In this document: positions 43,146-53,050 of the stretch, piece after piece
How positions within the stretch are numbered: the first letter of the stretch is position 1
How the letters are laid out: every line of letters begins with the position of its first letter
Source of the DNA: Mesonia sp.
GTDB lineage: Bacteria; Bacteroidota; Bacteroidia; Flavobacteriales; Flavobacteriaceae
NCBI GenBank assembly: GCA_012964435.1
Contig: DTTX01000026.1
Coordinates: forward strand, 119,618 to 183,617
DNA: 64,000 nt
Reading direction: 5' to 3'
The notes under the pieces: generated by a model
Told to the model about the DNA's origin: nothing
Databases searched by the model: none
The model's input: only the letters and a program-made list of their open reading frames with translations
Translations under genes and position numbers: made by a program

Positions 43146-44801
43146 TTATGGATTTTTTACCCATTCACCATTTGACTTAATTAACTTAAAGTCTTCAGTA
43201 GTATTTGTTCCATTATATACGGCAATAGTAATCTGATACTTTTGCCCTTCTTCTGCGGTTGGAGCTATTTCATTTAAAACTATTGCTAAAGCCTCATAAA
43301 TCATATCATCAGACCAAAATGCAGAATTACTTTCTCTTCTATCAAAGTTTGAGTAATTTAACATACTCGAAACTGGACTACTATAAGTTGATTCTAGAGC
43401 ATCACCTATTAGTTGATAATCATTAGCCGTTAAAGTATAATATATAGTATTATCCGGAATCCAAGTATCTCCATCGTGACCAAACTGAAGAGTTGTTTCT
43501 TGTGTAGTCTCGTGACCAATCCACATACCATTCATATAAGTATAAAGATCTCCTCTTGTTTGAGTTTCTCCTGCTGAACTTGAATAGTATTTATAAATTA
43601 CGAACATTTGATCTTCTTCTTGTGCATAAGGGTACATTTGCTCTAATAAAGCAGGCACATAGTTATCAGCTGGAGCTGAGCTGCTAAAGTTATTATATTG
43701 CCCTGGAGCACCCATAGAGTCATAATCTGCACTACTTAAATAATAAGTATCTTCTGTCTGCTCCCAAGAAGTACCGTCGAAGGTAAAGTACGTTCCTTTG
43801 TCGTCATACTCTCCTGTAATACCAGTAGCTTTTACATATACATCATTAATTTCCCAAGAGGCAGCTTCTGATGTAGTAGATTGATATCTAAACGCAATAT
43901 TGATAGTTTCTCCATCATAATCTGAAATATCATATTCTTCTGAAAGAACAAAATCCCAAGAATTTCCTGCAGGAATGGTTTGAAAATCTATTTCTTCCCA
44001 AGTAGAACCTGCTACAGTACCATCAAAATCTTTTGTAATATAAACCTCTAATAAAGAAAGATCTGATGCATAGTTTACTGCTTGATTAATTTGAATAGCA
44101 GCATTAATATTACCATCTAAATCTATCTCTGGAGAAATTAACCAATCTTCATTAGAAAATGCAGCACCGTCATACCCGCTTATTAAAGCATATTCTGCAC
44201 CACCATAACTACCTTCTCCCCACACTTCATCTCCTGTGATACTTTCTGTAGTAAAGTCTGCAAGAAAACCAGCGCTAAATTCATATTGAGCTACAGTAGC
44301 TAAACCCACAGTAGGAACCTCTGTATAATGATCGTAAGTTGCTAAAATGACATCTCCTTCTTCAGCATTAGGAAAATTAGTAGCTAAAACATCTACTATT
44401 TCTTCATTAGCATCTACCTCTGGGTAGAATCCTGGAGCATCGCTACCTGTATTTAAATAATCTTCTGTGGTAAGATCATAAACAGTCGCATTTGTTAACT
44501 CATCTACTCCTTCTGCACTACCTACATATAGATTATAAGTTACTGTTACCGAAGACCCTTCACCCCAATAAGGGTACATCTCAGCAAGTAAGCTAGGTAT
44601 TAATTCCTTGGCTTCATCATCTGAATTAAAGCTACCATAACCTAAATCCAAAGTTTCATAATCATCTTCTGTTAAAGTATACTCGCTTTTTCCCACTACA
44701 GGATTCGCTTGAGCGTCAATTTCTTCATTAATATCTTCCATAGGCTCACAAGCCATAAAAAGAGATAAAACTATAAAGCTTAAATAATATAATTTTTTCA
44801 T
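43146..44801 (-). CDS. Surface lipoprotein with choice-of-anchor-J-like domain and four repeat modules
   Basis: A 551-residue lipoprotein (lipobox LSLFMACEP, Cys 18). A jelly-roll domain (about 172-325, with NEDWLISPEIDLDG and INIAFRYQS), like choice-of-anchor J/DUF5017, sits in the middle. Around it I see four copies of a module of about 55 residues (about 41-93, 108-160, 353-410 and 454-533). Each begins L[TS]xxDYxxxG and most end with PxxEEG followed by a beta-strand rich in Tyr. The protein is acidic with few Lys. It follows a TonB receptor by 11 bases and probably acts as its surface partner, in the place of SusD; the ligand is unknown. Confidence 0.8.
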   Translation of the reverse strand: MKKLYYLSFIVLSLFMACEPMEDINEEIDAQANPVVGKSEYTLTEDDYETLDLGYGSFNSDDEAKELIPSLLAEMYPYWGEGSSVTVTYNLYVGSAEGVDELTNATVYDLTTEDYLNTGSDAPGFYPEVDANEEIVDVLATNFPNAEEGDVILATYDHYTEVPTVGLATVAQYEFSAGFLADFTTESITGDEVWGEGSYGGAEYALISGYDGAAFSNEDWLISPEIDLDGNINAAIQINQAVNYASDLSLLEVYITKDFDGTVAGSTWEEIDFQTIPAGNSWDFVLSEEYDISDYDGETINIAFRYQSTTSEAASWEINDVYVKATGITGEYDDKGTYFTFDGTSWEQTEDTYYLSSADYDSMGAPGQYNNFSSSAPADNYVPALLEQMYPYAQEEDQMFVIYKYYSSSAGETQTRGDLYTYMNGMWIGHETTQETTLQFGHDGDTWIPDNTIYYTLTANDYQLIGDALESTYSSPVSSMLNYSNFDRRESNSAFWSDDMIYEALAIVLNEIAPTAEEGQKYQITIAVYNGTNTTEDFKLIKSNGEWVKNP

Positions 44802-44812
44802 TTTATTTTTTT

Positions 44813-47407
44813 TTAAAAGTTAAGTTTAGCACCAACTGAAAAAGTCCTTCCTACACCATACCAAACCAAAGCAGTTTCAGCATTAGAGTCTGATCCATCT
44901 AAAGCATCAGAAATATATTCTGTATCTAAAGCATTATTAATTCTTCCAAATAATGTAGCATCAAAACCTCCAAATTCAAATCCGTGTTTCAAAGTTAAAT
45001 CAAAAAGACCATATGAAGGCATTTCCCAAGCTTGACTTGCGTCTGTTTCTAATATGCTTGGATCGTCTACACCTCTACCATTAGGATCGAAATCTGCGTA
45101 AATATTATCATAGTAATAATAATCAACATAAATAGTGGTATGATCTAATAAATCGTAAGAAACACCTAAAGCAGCTGTAGTTTGAGCAGCGTCTGCAACC
45201 TTTAAGCCCTTAATATGTAAATTATAGGGATCACCAACCGGATTTTGCTGCTCGTCTCTAACCTGAACATTTTTAACATTATCTTGCCAAGTCCAGTCAC
45301 CTAATGATGCCATACCAGTTATATTTAACTTTGGAGTAGCATTGTAAACAAAATCTAACTCAACCCCCTGATGAAGTGCATTTACACCTTGTAAGTTAGC
45401 AAAGTATTGATTTCTCGTTTCCTCTCCTGTATCGGGATCTGTAGTTATAGAATTAAACACATCTGTGAACGTTCTATCTTTCCATGTAGTTCTATACACA
45501 TTTAAATTAGCTCTAAAGTTTGAAAGACGTATACCGTAACCTAATTCAAAACTTAATATTTTTTGATTTTCAGCATCTGCATTAATAGATTCATTATTAA
45601 AATTCAAAAATACAGCATCAAAATCTGGTGCTTTTTCAAAGTACCCCACATTCGCAAAAACATTATGTACTTTATTTATTCTATAATTGGCTCCACCTTT
45701 TACCATGTACCCAAAAAAGTTGTACCAATCTGTTTCTCTTAATGGATCTGACTCTAAGTAATTGAAATAATCAATTCTCTTATAAGATGTGTTAGATGCT
45801 GAAAGCGAAACAAATGCAGACAAAGCATCTTTATCATATTCTAACTGTGTAAATAAGCCTTGCCAATTCACTAAACCATCATTATAATAAGAGATTTTAT
45901 CATCAACTCCTAATGCCATCGGGATATCGTTATTTGCATCACTCGCATAGTATTGGCCACCTAATAAGTCTGTAATTTCCTGATAATGCTCCCCTTCATA
46001 TTTCCTTAAATCTAATCCTGCCAACAATTCAAGATCATCATTTAATTTCGTACTAAAAGTTGAAAGCACTCCATACCAATTATGATTATTTCTTGAAGCT
46101 CTAAGAATTGCTTCAGACCCATTAGCTCCACTAGCAATATTCTCATCAACAATTCTATCAATGTCTACTGGTCCTAAATTACCTATCCTATATTCATCTG
46201 AGGTAAATTTTGAAGTTTCTCCAGCAGTTCCACCACCACCTCCAGTTCCGAAAGAGGCATATAATGCTGTAGATAAAAATGAATTATCTGAAATATTCCA
46301 ATAATGATTTAATGAGATTTGAGGCTTATGATAAAAGTTATCTTCGATATGGGTTACTTGACCGTTTTTATAACCCCAGTCACCATTATATTTTCTACCT
46401 CGTTCGCTTTCTCTATAAGTAGCAATTAACTGCCTGTTTTGACGTTGCCCGTGTCTTTGCTTTGCTCCAAATGCAGAAAATGACAATTCGTGCTTATCGT
46501 TAAATTTCTTAGCTAAGCTAATAAAGTAAGATACTGCATTAAACTCTGTACCATCTACATATCCATCTCCAGTAGTTCTTGCTGCAGATACCGAAGCAGC
46601 AAAGCCATTATCCATTAAACCGGTAGAGTAAGTAGCACCATATTTTAAATAATCATCATTACCTAAATTAGTAAAGACATTACCACCCTCTCGAGCATCT
46701 GTAGCTTTGGTAACGATATTTATTGTACCTCCAATAGATGGCACAGCTACCTTCGAGGCTCCAAGACCTCTTTGTACCTGTATAGTTCTAGTCACATCAG
46801 AAAGACCAGCCCAGTTACTCCAATAAACATTACCGTTTTCCATATCGTTTACTGGCACACCATTAATTAAAACAGCTACATTCTCATCGTTAAAACCTCT
46901 AACATTTACTCGACCATCTCCAAAACCACCACCGGCTCTTGTTGCATAAATACCTGGTGTTGATTTTAAAATTTCTGGAAACTCTTGGCTTCCCAATTTC
47001 GTTTCTATTTCTTCAGCCTTAATAGTTGATACTGCAACCGGAGTTTTTCTATCGATCGCTAAAGAGTAACTCGTAATTACGATTTCTCCTAAAGCGTTTT
47101 CATCTGCTTGTAAACTAATCTCTCCAAGCTCTAAGGTCTCACCATTTTGAACATCAAAAGGTATTCTTTGTTCATTAAACCCCACGTAAGTAATTACTAT
47201 AACTCCTTCTAAATTTTCTTCACTCAATTCGATAGTGAACATTCCGTCAAAATCTGTAGTAGTACCGTTAGAAGTTCCGGCTACCATTACATTTGCTCCC
47301 GGTAAAGGTGTACCTGTATCAGGATCTGTAACCGTTCCTTTAATTGTACTTTGAGCAAAAATTACACTAGTTGCTAACAGCAACATCATTGTAAATAGTT
47401 TTTTCAT
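44813..47407 (-). CDS. TonB-dependent receptor
   Basis: An 864-residue outer-membrane receptor: signal peptide (MKKLFTMMLLLATSVIFAQ), a carboxypeptidase-regulatory-like domain (about 20-105, TIKGTVTDPDTGTPLPGAN), a plug (about 125-240, with VNVRGFNDENVAVLINGVP) and a barrel whose last residues GAKLNF end in Phe. It has no SusC-specific extra segment and no SusD neighbour; instead a repeat-containing lipoprotein follows. The cargo is unknown. No exact TAnnTTTG is found ahead; a run of T ending in G at about 47440 may be the -7. Confidence 0.92.
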   Translation of the reverse strand: MKKLFTMMLLLATSVIFAQSTIKGTVTDPDTGTPLPGANVMVAGTSNGTTTDFDGMFTIELSEENLEGVIVITYVGFNEQRIPFDVQNGETLELGEISLQADENALGEIVITSYSLAIDRKTPVAVSTIKAEEIETKLGSQEFPEILKSTPGIYATRAGGGFGDGRVNVRGFNDENVAVLINGVPVNDMENGNVYWSNWAGLSDVTRTIQVQRGLGASKVAVPSIGGTINIVTKATDAREGGNVFTNLGNDDYLKYGATYSTGLMDNGFAASVSAARTTGDGYVDGTEFNAVSYFISLAKKFNDKHELSFSAFGAKQRHGQRQNRQLIATYRESERGRKYNGDWGYKNGQVTHIEDNFYHKPQISLNHYWNISDNSFLSTALYASFGTGGGGGTAGETSKFTSDEYRIGNLGPVDIDRIVDENIASGANGSEAILRASRNNHNWYGVLSTFSTKLNDDLELLAGLDLRKYEGEHYQEITDLLGGQYYASDANNDIPMALGVDDKISYYNDGLVNWQGLFTQLEYDKDALSAFVSLSASNTSYKRIDYFNYLESDPLRETDWYNFFGYMVKGGANYRINKVHNVFANVGYFEKAPDFDAVFLNFNNESINADAENQKILSFELGYGIRLSNFRANLNVYRTTWKDRTFTDVFNSITTDPDTGEETRNQYFANLQGVNALHQGVELDFVYNATPKLNITGMASLGDWTWQDNVKNVQVRDEQQNPVGDPYNLHIKGLKVADAAQTTAALGVSYDLLDHTTIYVDYYYYDNIYADFDPNGRGVDDPSILETDASQAWEMPSYGLFDLTLKHGFEFGGFDATLFGRINNALDTEYISDALDGSDSNAETALVWYGVGRTFSVGAKLNF

Positions 47408-47566
47408 TTTGCAGTTTATGTTTAAATATTTGTTTGCGATGCAAAAAAAAGAAGAAAGCGTATATTATATTTTAACTTGCTATTAACAGTTTCAAAACTA
47501 ATGTTAAGAAATTGTTATGCAAGCATAATACACAATAACGTTATAAATGAATAATTGAACGGGAAA

Positions 47567-48823
47567 TTATATTATTTTCTTCGGTAGTTTCTTAAAAGGT
47601 ATAGAATCGATCTCTTTTTTAAGACTTTCAATAAAAAGATAATAATCAGGCTTCAAGCTTTCTTTTAAAGGTTCTGAACTTGGAAGATTTTGTTGGTAAG
47701 GATCTACTTGTTTTCCATATACCCAAAAACGATAACATACGTGAGGACCGGTTGCCAAACCTGTGCTTCCTACATAACCAATAATATCACCTTGCTTTAC
47801 ACGCTGCCCGACTTTAGCATTTCGCTTAGACATATGTAGGTATTGGGTTGTATATTTATCGTTATGCCTAACTTTTACATAATTACCATTACCTCTGGTA
47901 TAGCTAGATTTAATTACAACTCCGTCTGCAGTAGACCAAATAGGCGTTCCTGTTGGCGCTGCATAATCTGTACCTAAATGTGCTTTCCATCGTTTTTGCA
48001 CCGGATGAAATCTGCGCTTTGTATAACGTGATGATATTCTAGAGAATTTAAGCGGAGCTTTTAAGAAAAAGCTTTGCAAAGAGTTGGCTTCTTCATCATA
48101 AAATTTAGAGAAACCACTTACACTGTCTTTACCAAATCTAAATGCATAATAAGGGTTATCGTAATGGTTGAAAACGGCTGCTTCAATATTTTTTATTCCT
48201 CCGTAGATGCTATCATTGATCCAGCGTTCGTTATAAATCACTTTAAATTGATCTCCTTTCTGAATTTTAAAAAAATCTATTTTCCATTGGTAAATATCTG
48301 AAAGCTTATCGGTTAGCAACACACTTAACCCGGCATTATCCATCGCTTGAGATAGTGAAGATGCGATGACTCCCGATGCCATTTTTCTTTTGATGGTCAC
48401 AGGTTTCTTACCGGTAAAAGCTTTTATAGAATCTTGAAGGTCTACTACGGTATAATTAATACGATCATTCTCGTAAATAAATGCTTTTACGGTTGCTGAA
48501 GTATCTTTGCTTTTTAAAATGGTATAAGGTTTACCGGCTACAATTCTGGCAGGGTTAAAAGTATCTTTTACTGTTTCTGAAATTCTAAAAACCTCACCTC
48601 GGGTTACTCCGTTAGCATCCATAATTCCTCCAAAGCTATCGCCTAGCCTAATCGTATCTCGAACTACTTCAAAATCGTTGAGCAAAAAACCATACTCTTT
48701 TATTTGAGGAGGAGTTTTTTTTACTTTTTTAACTTCCGGTGTGGTAGTTTCTTTTTTTTCTTTTTCACAGGAAAGAAAAAAAACTGAAAAAATAAGAGCG
48801 GCAATTAAATATATATTCTTCAA
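47567..48823 (-). CDS. M23-family peptidoglycan endopeptidase, lipoprotein
   Basis: A lipoprotein of 418 residues. The signal ends at FFLSCEKEK. After a region of about 230 residues with OapA/LysM-like spacing comes the M23 (LytM) domain (about 280-390), with HLGTDYAAPTGTPIW providing His and Asp and QYLHMSKRN the last His, so zinc binding looks intact. These enzymes cut peptide cross-links in the cell wall. The start is set at the TTG at 48823, because the further TTG at 48850 lies inside an exact -7 element and this start gives a clean signal peptide. DUF3108 gene upstream, TonB receptor downstream. Confidence 0.88.
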   Translation of the reverse strand: MKNIYLIAALIFSVFFLSCEKEKKETTTPEVKKVKKTPPQIKEYGFLLNDFEVVRDTIRLGDSFGGIMDANGVTRGEVFRISETVKDTFNPARIVAGKPYTILKSKDTSATVKAFIYENDRINYTVVDLQDSIKAFTGKKPVTIKRKMASGVIASSLSQAMDNAGLSVLLTDKLSDIYQWKIDFFKIQKGDQFKVIYNERWINDSIYGGIKNIEAAVFNHYDNPYYAFRFGKDSVSGFSKFYDEEANSLQSFFLKAPLKFSRISSRYTKRRFHPVQKRWKAHLGTDYAAPTGTPIWSTADGVVIKSSYTRGNGNYVKVRHNDKYTTQYLHMSKRNAKVGQRVKQGDIIGYVGSTGLATGPHVCYRFWVYGKQVDPYQQNLPSSEPLKESLKPDYYLFIESLKKEIDSIPFKKLPKKII

Positions 48824-48847
48824 AAGGTGATTATTTTTTGGGATGGG

Positions 48848-48855
48848 CAAAATTA
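48848..48855 (-). promoter_or_regulatory. -7 element of the M23 gene
   Basis: On the minus strand TAATTTTG matches TAnnTTTG. It overlaps the first possible TTG of the frame, so translation must begin further in, most likely at 48823. Confidence 0.6.
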
Positions 48856-48913
48856 TTTAAAGCTACACACCTATACAACTATAATTTATTGAAATTATTA
48901 CAGACTTTTACGA

Positions 48914-49690
48914 TTAATCTACGATCACCTGAAAAGAATTCTTCAACCCCTTAAAAGCTTCTAAATCGGCATCTAAAGAACCAACGGCTAGATCTGCTTT
49001 AATTTTAAGAGGAATTTTATTTTTATCGTCACTTACCCAAAAAGTTAGACTTTCTTCTTCCTTAAAAATTCGATCGGCCTGAACATAAGGCCTAAACTTA
49101 AGAGCTCTTATTTTTCCGAATTTGGTTTTCAAAACTTCTCTTCCTAAAAAAACAGTTTTGAATTTATAGTTTTCATCATCAAAAAATAGATCAACATAAA
49201 TTTCGTCACCTTTTTTTAGATTTTCGTGATCAATTTTATTCCGAAGAAAATAAAACACCGAAAGCATATCTTGAACATTTGCTTTGGTCTGAAAGGTTTC
49301 TTCCTTGTTGTGCTTTAGGTCCTTTAACTTGGCTTGATTTGCAGACTGGTCGAAATAAATGATCCTATTCTTTGTGTGACCGCCTTCATTAATATCACGA
49401 ACAAATTTTACAGGAAGGTTATTAGTCTTATCGATATAAGTTTCATAATTATCGTCTACTTCAAAAAACATATCAAGCAGACCGGTAGATTTACCTTTAC
49501 CGACCACGTGAAAAACTTCTTTTTGATCATAAGTTTCTTCCTTCACTTCTAAAGTAGCGTAGCTGGCGTTGAACCAACCATAATGAATTCTAAATTTGAA
49601 CCACTCTCCTGCACGATAAGAATCTTCCTGTGCTTTTACAGAAAAGTTAACGAAGACCGCTAAAAGTATAAGACCAACTATTTTTTTCAT
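48914..49690 (-). CDS. DUF3108 domain-containing secreted protein
   Basis: A 258-residue protein with a signal peptide ending SVKAQ. The rest matches DUF3108: FKIHYGWFNASYATLEVKE near the start and the late pattern RADLAVGSLDADLE-like strand. The family is beta-rich, may bind lipid or act in the periplasm, and has no known activity. It lies directly upstream of the M23 gene, and the pair is often found together in flavobacteria, which hints at a shared envelope role without showing one. Confidence 0.82.
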   Translation of the reverse strand: MKKIVGLILLAVFVNFSVKAQEDSYRAGEWFKFRIHYGWFNASYATLEVKEETYDQKEVFHVVGKGKSTGLLDMFFEVDDNYETYIDKTNNLPVKFVRDINEGGHTKNRIIYFDQSANQAKLKDLKHNKEETFQTKANVQDMLSVFYFLRNKIDHENLKKGDEIYVDLFFDDENYKFKTVFLGREVLKTKFGKIRALKFRPYVQADRIFKEEESLTFWVSDDKNKIPLKIKADLAVGSLDADLEAFKGLKNSFQVIVD

Positions 49691-49991
49691 ATCGTAAGAT
49701 TAAGTTATTGTGTGATTTACAGTTTCAATTTCAAATACTATTCCAAAGGTATCAAAAAAGAAAAAGCCCTATCAAGAAATTGATAGAGCTTGTCCTTATT
49801 AACCAACTAAAACTTAAATTTATGAAAAAAAATCTTTCTCAAAGCATTCTTGGTAACCACTCCAAAAATGCTGGGCAAAAGTATAACAGTTATACATTTC
49901 CCGCAACAGCAATTTCATATTTAACTATTTACAATGCAAATAATTACTGTTTTTTAGTTTTAGCTAAGAATTCTTTATATTTTTTTCAAAT
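49691..49991. other. 301-base intergenic region between DUF3108 and hppD
   Basis: It contains the terminator at 49766-49789 and a 7-bp palindrome GTATAAC-A-GTTATAC (49881-49895). An ATG-started plus-strand frame at 49822 runs on into the antisense of hppD and has no promoter, so I do not call it. On the minus strand, about 200 bases of 3' UTR would separate hppD from its terminator. Confidence 0.5.
49766..49789 (-). terminator. Terminator of the hmgA-hppD operon
   Basis: GCTCTATCAA and TTGATAGGGC (49789-49780 with 49775-49766 on the minus strand) form a 10-bp stem with one G-U pair and a 4-base loop, followed by T5 and more T. Confidence 0.8.
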
Positions 49992-51152
49992 TTACAGCGT
50001 TCCTCGCAAGCCTTGCTCTCTTTCTATAGCCTCAAAAAGTGCTTTAAAGTTACCTGCTCCAAAGCCTCTAGCACCCATTCGCTGAATAATCTCGAAGAAA
50101 AGTGTTGGTCTGTCTTCTACCGGTTTGGTAAAAATTTGCAGTAAATAACCTTCTTCGTCGGCATCGATCATGATCCCAAGGCTCTTTAGTTTTTCTATAT
50201 CTTCTCTTAATTCGTGATCGTGTTCTGCCAATCTTTTTGGTACGGCTTGATAATAGGTTTCCGGAGGAGTAGATAAAAACTCAATCCCGCGAGCTCTTAA
50301 ATCTGCTACCGTAGAAATAATATCGTCTGTCGCTACTGCAATGTGTTGCACGCCTGGACCTTCATAAAAATCTAAATATTCTTCGATCTGAGATTTTTTA
50401 ACTCCTTCAGCAGGTTCGTTGATCGGGAATTTAATTCTACCATTCCCGTTACTCATTACTTTACTCATTAATGCTGAATAATCGGTATGAATTTGTTTAT
50501 CATCGAAACTCAAGAAATTTACAAAGCCCATCACATCTTCGTACCATTTTACCCAAGTATTCATCTCTCCCCAACCTACGTTACCAACCATATGGTCGAT
50601 ATATTTTAAACCAACCGGCTCCGGATTGTAATCTGAATTCCATTCTACGAATCCCGGTAAAAATTTACCATTATAGTTTTTACGCTCTACAAACATATGT
50701 ACGGTTTCACCATAAGTGTAAATTCCAGATCGCACGACTTCACCGTGTTCGTCTTTTTCTACAGTAGGCTCCATAAACGATTTTGCGCCACGTGCAGTGG
50801 TTTCTTCCCAAGCGCTTTTCGCGTCTTCAACCCAAAGCGCTACTACTTTCACTCCATCGCCGTGCTTTACAATATGCTCGTTAATTGGGTGTTTTGAGTT
50901 TAACGGCGTAGTTAACACTAGCCTGATCTTGTCTTGCTTCAACACATAAGAAACAGTTTCTTTGCTTCCGGTTTCTAAACCTTTATAAGCATAGGATTGA
51001 AAACCAAATGCTGTTTTATAAAAATGGGCAGCTTGCTTGGCGTTACCTACATAAAATTCAACAAAATCGGTTCCTAAAAGAGGTAAAAAATCTTCTGCTC
51101 CTTCAAATATTTTTTCTAGACCGTAGTCTACATTCTTTATATCTTTACTCAT
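49992..51152 (-). CDS. hppD: 4-Hydroxyphenylpyruvate dioxygenase
   Basis: A 386-residue Fe(II) oxygenase that turns 4-hydroxyphenylpyruvate into homogentisate in tyrosine breakdown. The three iron ligands are visible: His in YIDHMVGNV, His in VQHIAVATDD and Glu in LFFEIIQRMGARGFG. The C-terminal FKALFEAIEREQ is the family helix that closes the active site. It follows hmgA and a CCC-motif membrane gene in the same direction, 26 bases after the latter. Confidence 0.96.
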   Translation of the reverse strand: MSKDIKNVDYGLEKIFEGAEDFLPLLGTDFVEFYVGNAKQAAHFYKTAFGFQSYAYKGLETGSKETVSYVLKQDKIRLVLTTPLNSKHPINEHIVKHGDGVKVVALWVEDAKSAWEETTARGAKSFMEPTVEKDEHGEVVRSGIYTYGETVHMFVERKNYNGKFLPGFVEWNSDYNPEPVGLKYIDHMVGNVGWGEMNTWVKWYEDVMGFVNFLSFDDKQIHTDYSALMSKVMSNGNGRIKFPINEPAEGVKKSQIEEYLDFYEGPGVQHIAVATDDIISTVADLRARGIEFLSTPPETYYQAVPKRLAEHDHELREDIEKLKSLGIMIDADEEGYLLQIFTKPVEDRPTLFFEIIQRMGARGFGAGNFKALFEAIEREQGLRGTL

Positions 51153-51178
51153 ATTTCAAAGTTTTAAGGGTTTTTAAA

Positions 51179-51652
51179 TTAAAATTCTAACGAGTCTAAA
51201 ACTAACGTATCTTCTAAAGTTTCTGCTTCGTTGTATTCTTCAACTTCATAATCGTAAGATTCATCGTAATAAATAGAATCTTCTTCCCAAGCGTCATTAT
51301 ACTTTTCTATTTCATCGTAATTTTCCCACAAACCAAACAGCATCGTCGATAAAAGTGCGCCATAAAACAAATAATAGACTGTATAAAACAATGATATTAA
51401 ACCGCTCACCACGATGGTAACAATGTTTAAGATCTTTGCATTTTTTACATTATTATAACTATATGGTGAATAATTTTCAGGCTCAAACTCATAGAGCTTT
51501 ATACTTTTATTTGCTGAAATTAATCCGACAATACTTAATATTAATGAAACATATGCTAACAAACCACAACAGCAACCGGCTACGGTGATAACAACAGCAA
51601 TAATACCTAGCGTCATTGCAGACGAATCTGCAGGAAGTCTATTTTGATTCAT
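51179..51652 (-). CDS. CCC-motif membrane protein
   Basis: A 157-residue protein with hydrophobic segments at about 12-45 and 70-108 and a Cys triplet in TVAGCCCGLLAYV, the source of the family's name. The last 45 residues are rich in Asp, Glu and Tyr (for example YYDESYDYEVEEY). I know of no function for the family. It is tucked between hmgA (six-base gap) and hppD (26-base gap), so it is surely co-transcribed with tyrosine catabolism. It could alternatively be a passenger. Confidence 0.75.
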   Translation of the reverse strand: MNQNRLPADSSAMTLGIIAVVITVAGCCCGLLAYVSLILSIVGLISANKSIKLYEFEPENYSPYSYNNVKNAKILNIVTIVVSGLISLFYTVYYLFYGALLSTMLFGLWENYDEIEKYNDAWEEDSIYYDESYDYEVEEYNEAETLEDTLVLDSLEF

Positions 51653-51658
51653 TGAATA

Positions 51659-52828
51659 TTATTCGTCTTTATGATCTAACCACGATTGGTAATAAGTTCC
51701 ATCGGCTATTTTCATTCCTTCTTCCGTAACTTTTAGAGGTCTAAACGTATCGACCATTACGGCTAATTCTTCGGTTTCTGTTTGCCCGATGCTTCGTTCT
51801 ACAGCTCCCGGATGCGGCCCGTGCGGTATTCCTGCCGGATGCAATGAAATATGACCGGCTTCAATATCGTTTCTACTCATAAAATCGCCATCTACATAAT
51901 ACAACACCTCATCACTATCGATATTACTGTGACTGTAAGGCGCCGGGATACTTTCTGGATGATAATCGTACAAACGCGGACAGAATGAACAAACTACGAA
52001 CGCGTCGGTTTCAAAAGTTTGATGCACCGGTGGCGGCTGATGTATTCTTCCGGTAATGGGTTCAAAATCGTGAATCGAAAATGCATACGGATAATTATAA
52101 CCATCGTAACCTACCACATCGAAAGGATGTGTTGCATAAACAGTATCGAAAATCTCATTATTCTTTTTGATCTTGATTAAAAAATCACCTTTCTCATCGT
52201 TGGTTTCTAACTCATAAGGTTGGCGAAGATCGCGCTCACAAAATGGCGAATGCTCTAATAACTGACCAAAATGATTTCTATATCTTTTAGGGGTGTAAAT
52301 AGGTCGATGCGATTCCACAATAAACAAGCGATTATTCTCATCGTCAAAATCGAGCTTATAAATCGTACCGCGCGGAATTAATAAATAATCTCCGTACTTA
52401 AAATCTAAATTCCCTAAGTGCGTTCTTAACTTACCACTACCTTTATGAATAAAAATAAGCTCATCACAATCGGCATTTTTATAAAAATAGTCTTGCGTAG
52501 CATTTTGTGGTGAAGCTAAAATAATCGTACAGTCTTGATTGGTTAACACTGCCTTTCGACTCTCTAAATAATCGGGCGCCGGCACGACTTGAAATCCTTT
52601 AAATCGGTAAGATTTAATGTTATTTTCTACTGCAATTTTAGGCGCTACATTATAACTTCCTTTTATATCTTTTACTTGCGTTGGTCGATGTTCGTGATAG
52701 AGGTTAGACGACATTCCGTCGAAGCCAATCGTCCCGAACAACTGCTCGTAATATAAGCTACCATCAGGCTTTTTAAAAATAGTATGGCGCTTATGAGGTA
52801 TCTTCCCTAATTTATGATAAAATGGCAT
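51659..52828 (-). CDS. hmgA: Homogentisate 1,2-dioxygenase
   Basis: A 389-residue cupin-fold iron enzyme that opens the ring of homogentisate to maleylacetoacetate. It starts PFYHKLGKIPHKRHT as in this bacterial group. Candidate iron ligands are His and Glu in YSHSNIDSDEVLYYVDGDF and His in GIPHGPHPGAVERSIG. The family hallmark PRGTIYKLDFD lies in the N-terminal half. It heads the hmgA-CCC-hppD operon behind a near-consensus promoter. The next enzymes (fahA, maiA) are not in the window. Confidence 0.94.
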   Translation of the reverse strand: MPFYHKLGKIPHKRHTIFKKPDGSLYYEQLFGTIGFDGMSSNLYHEHRPTQVKDIKGSYNVAPKIAVENNIKSYRFKGFQVVPAPDYLESRKAVLTNQDCTIILASPQNATQDYFYKNADCDELIFIHKGSGKLRTHLGNLDFKYGDYLLIPRGTIYKLDFDDENNRLFIVESHRPIYTPKRYRNHFGQLLEHSPFCERDLRQPYELETNDEKGDFLIKIKKNNEIFDTVYATHPFDVVGYDGYNYPYAFSIHDFEPITGRIHQPPPVHQTFETDAFVVCSFCPRLYDYHPESIPAPYSHSNIDSDEVLYYVDGDFMSRNDIEAGHISLHPAGIPHGPHPGAVERSIGQTETEELAVMVDTFRPLKVTEEGMKIADGTYYQSWLDHKDE

Positions 52829-52847
52829 AATTCAATTCTGATTTTTA

Positions 52848-52880
52848 CAAATATCGCAATTTTTTTCTGTTTTTCTCAAA
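52848..52880 (-). promoter_or_regulatory. Promoter of the homogentisate operon
   Basis: On the minus strand TTTG (52880-52877) and, 21 bases later, GATATTTG (52855-52848), which departs from TAnnTTTG only at the first base. The start would be near 52843, about 15 bases before the ATG. Confidence 0.65.
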
Positions 52881-53050
52881 CGTTTGAATTTCTTGTTGCT
52901 GAATTTTATGAATACTTAAAATCACGAGAGATTTCTATAAATACCTTCCGAAATTTGTAATGAAATCCGCTTTATTTCGATTAAACCTATGAAATATATT
53001 AGAAATGAAATTTCACCTCAACATTTCATTTTCAACCTCAAAAAAAACTT

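Noticed and set aside
47515-47528. Palindrome TTATGC-AA-GCATAA before the TonB receptor
   Set aside because: Short A/T-rich palindromes are expected by chance in this composition and it is far from a clear promoter.
49822-50085. ATG-started plus-strand frame in the hppD-DUF3108 gap
   Set aside because: Most of its length is antisense to hppD, it has no promoter element, and the amino-acid pattern does not look like a real protein.
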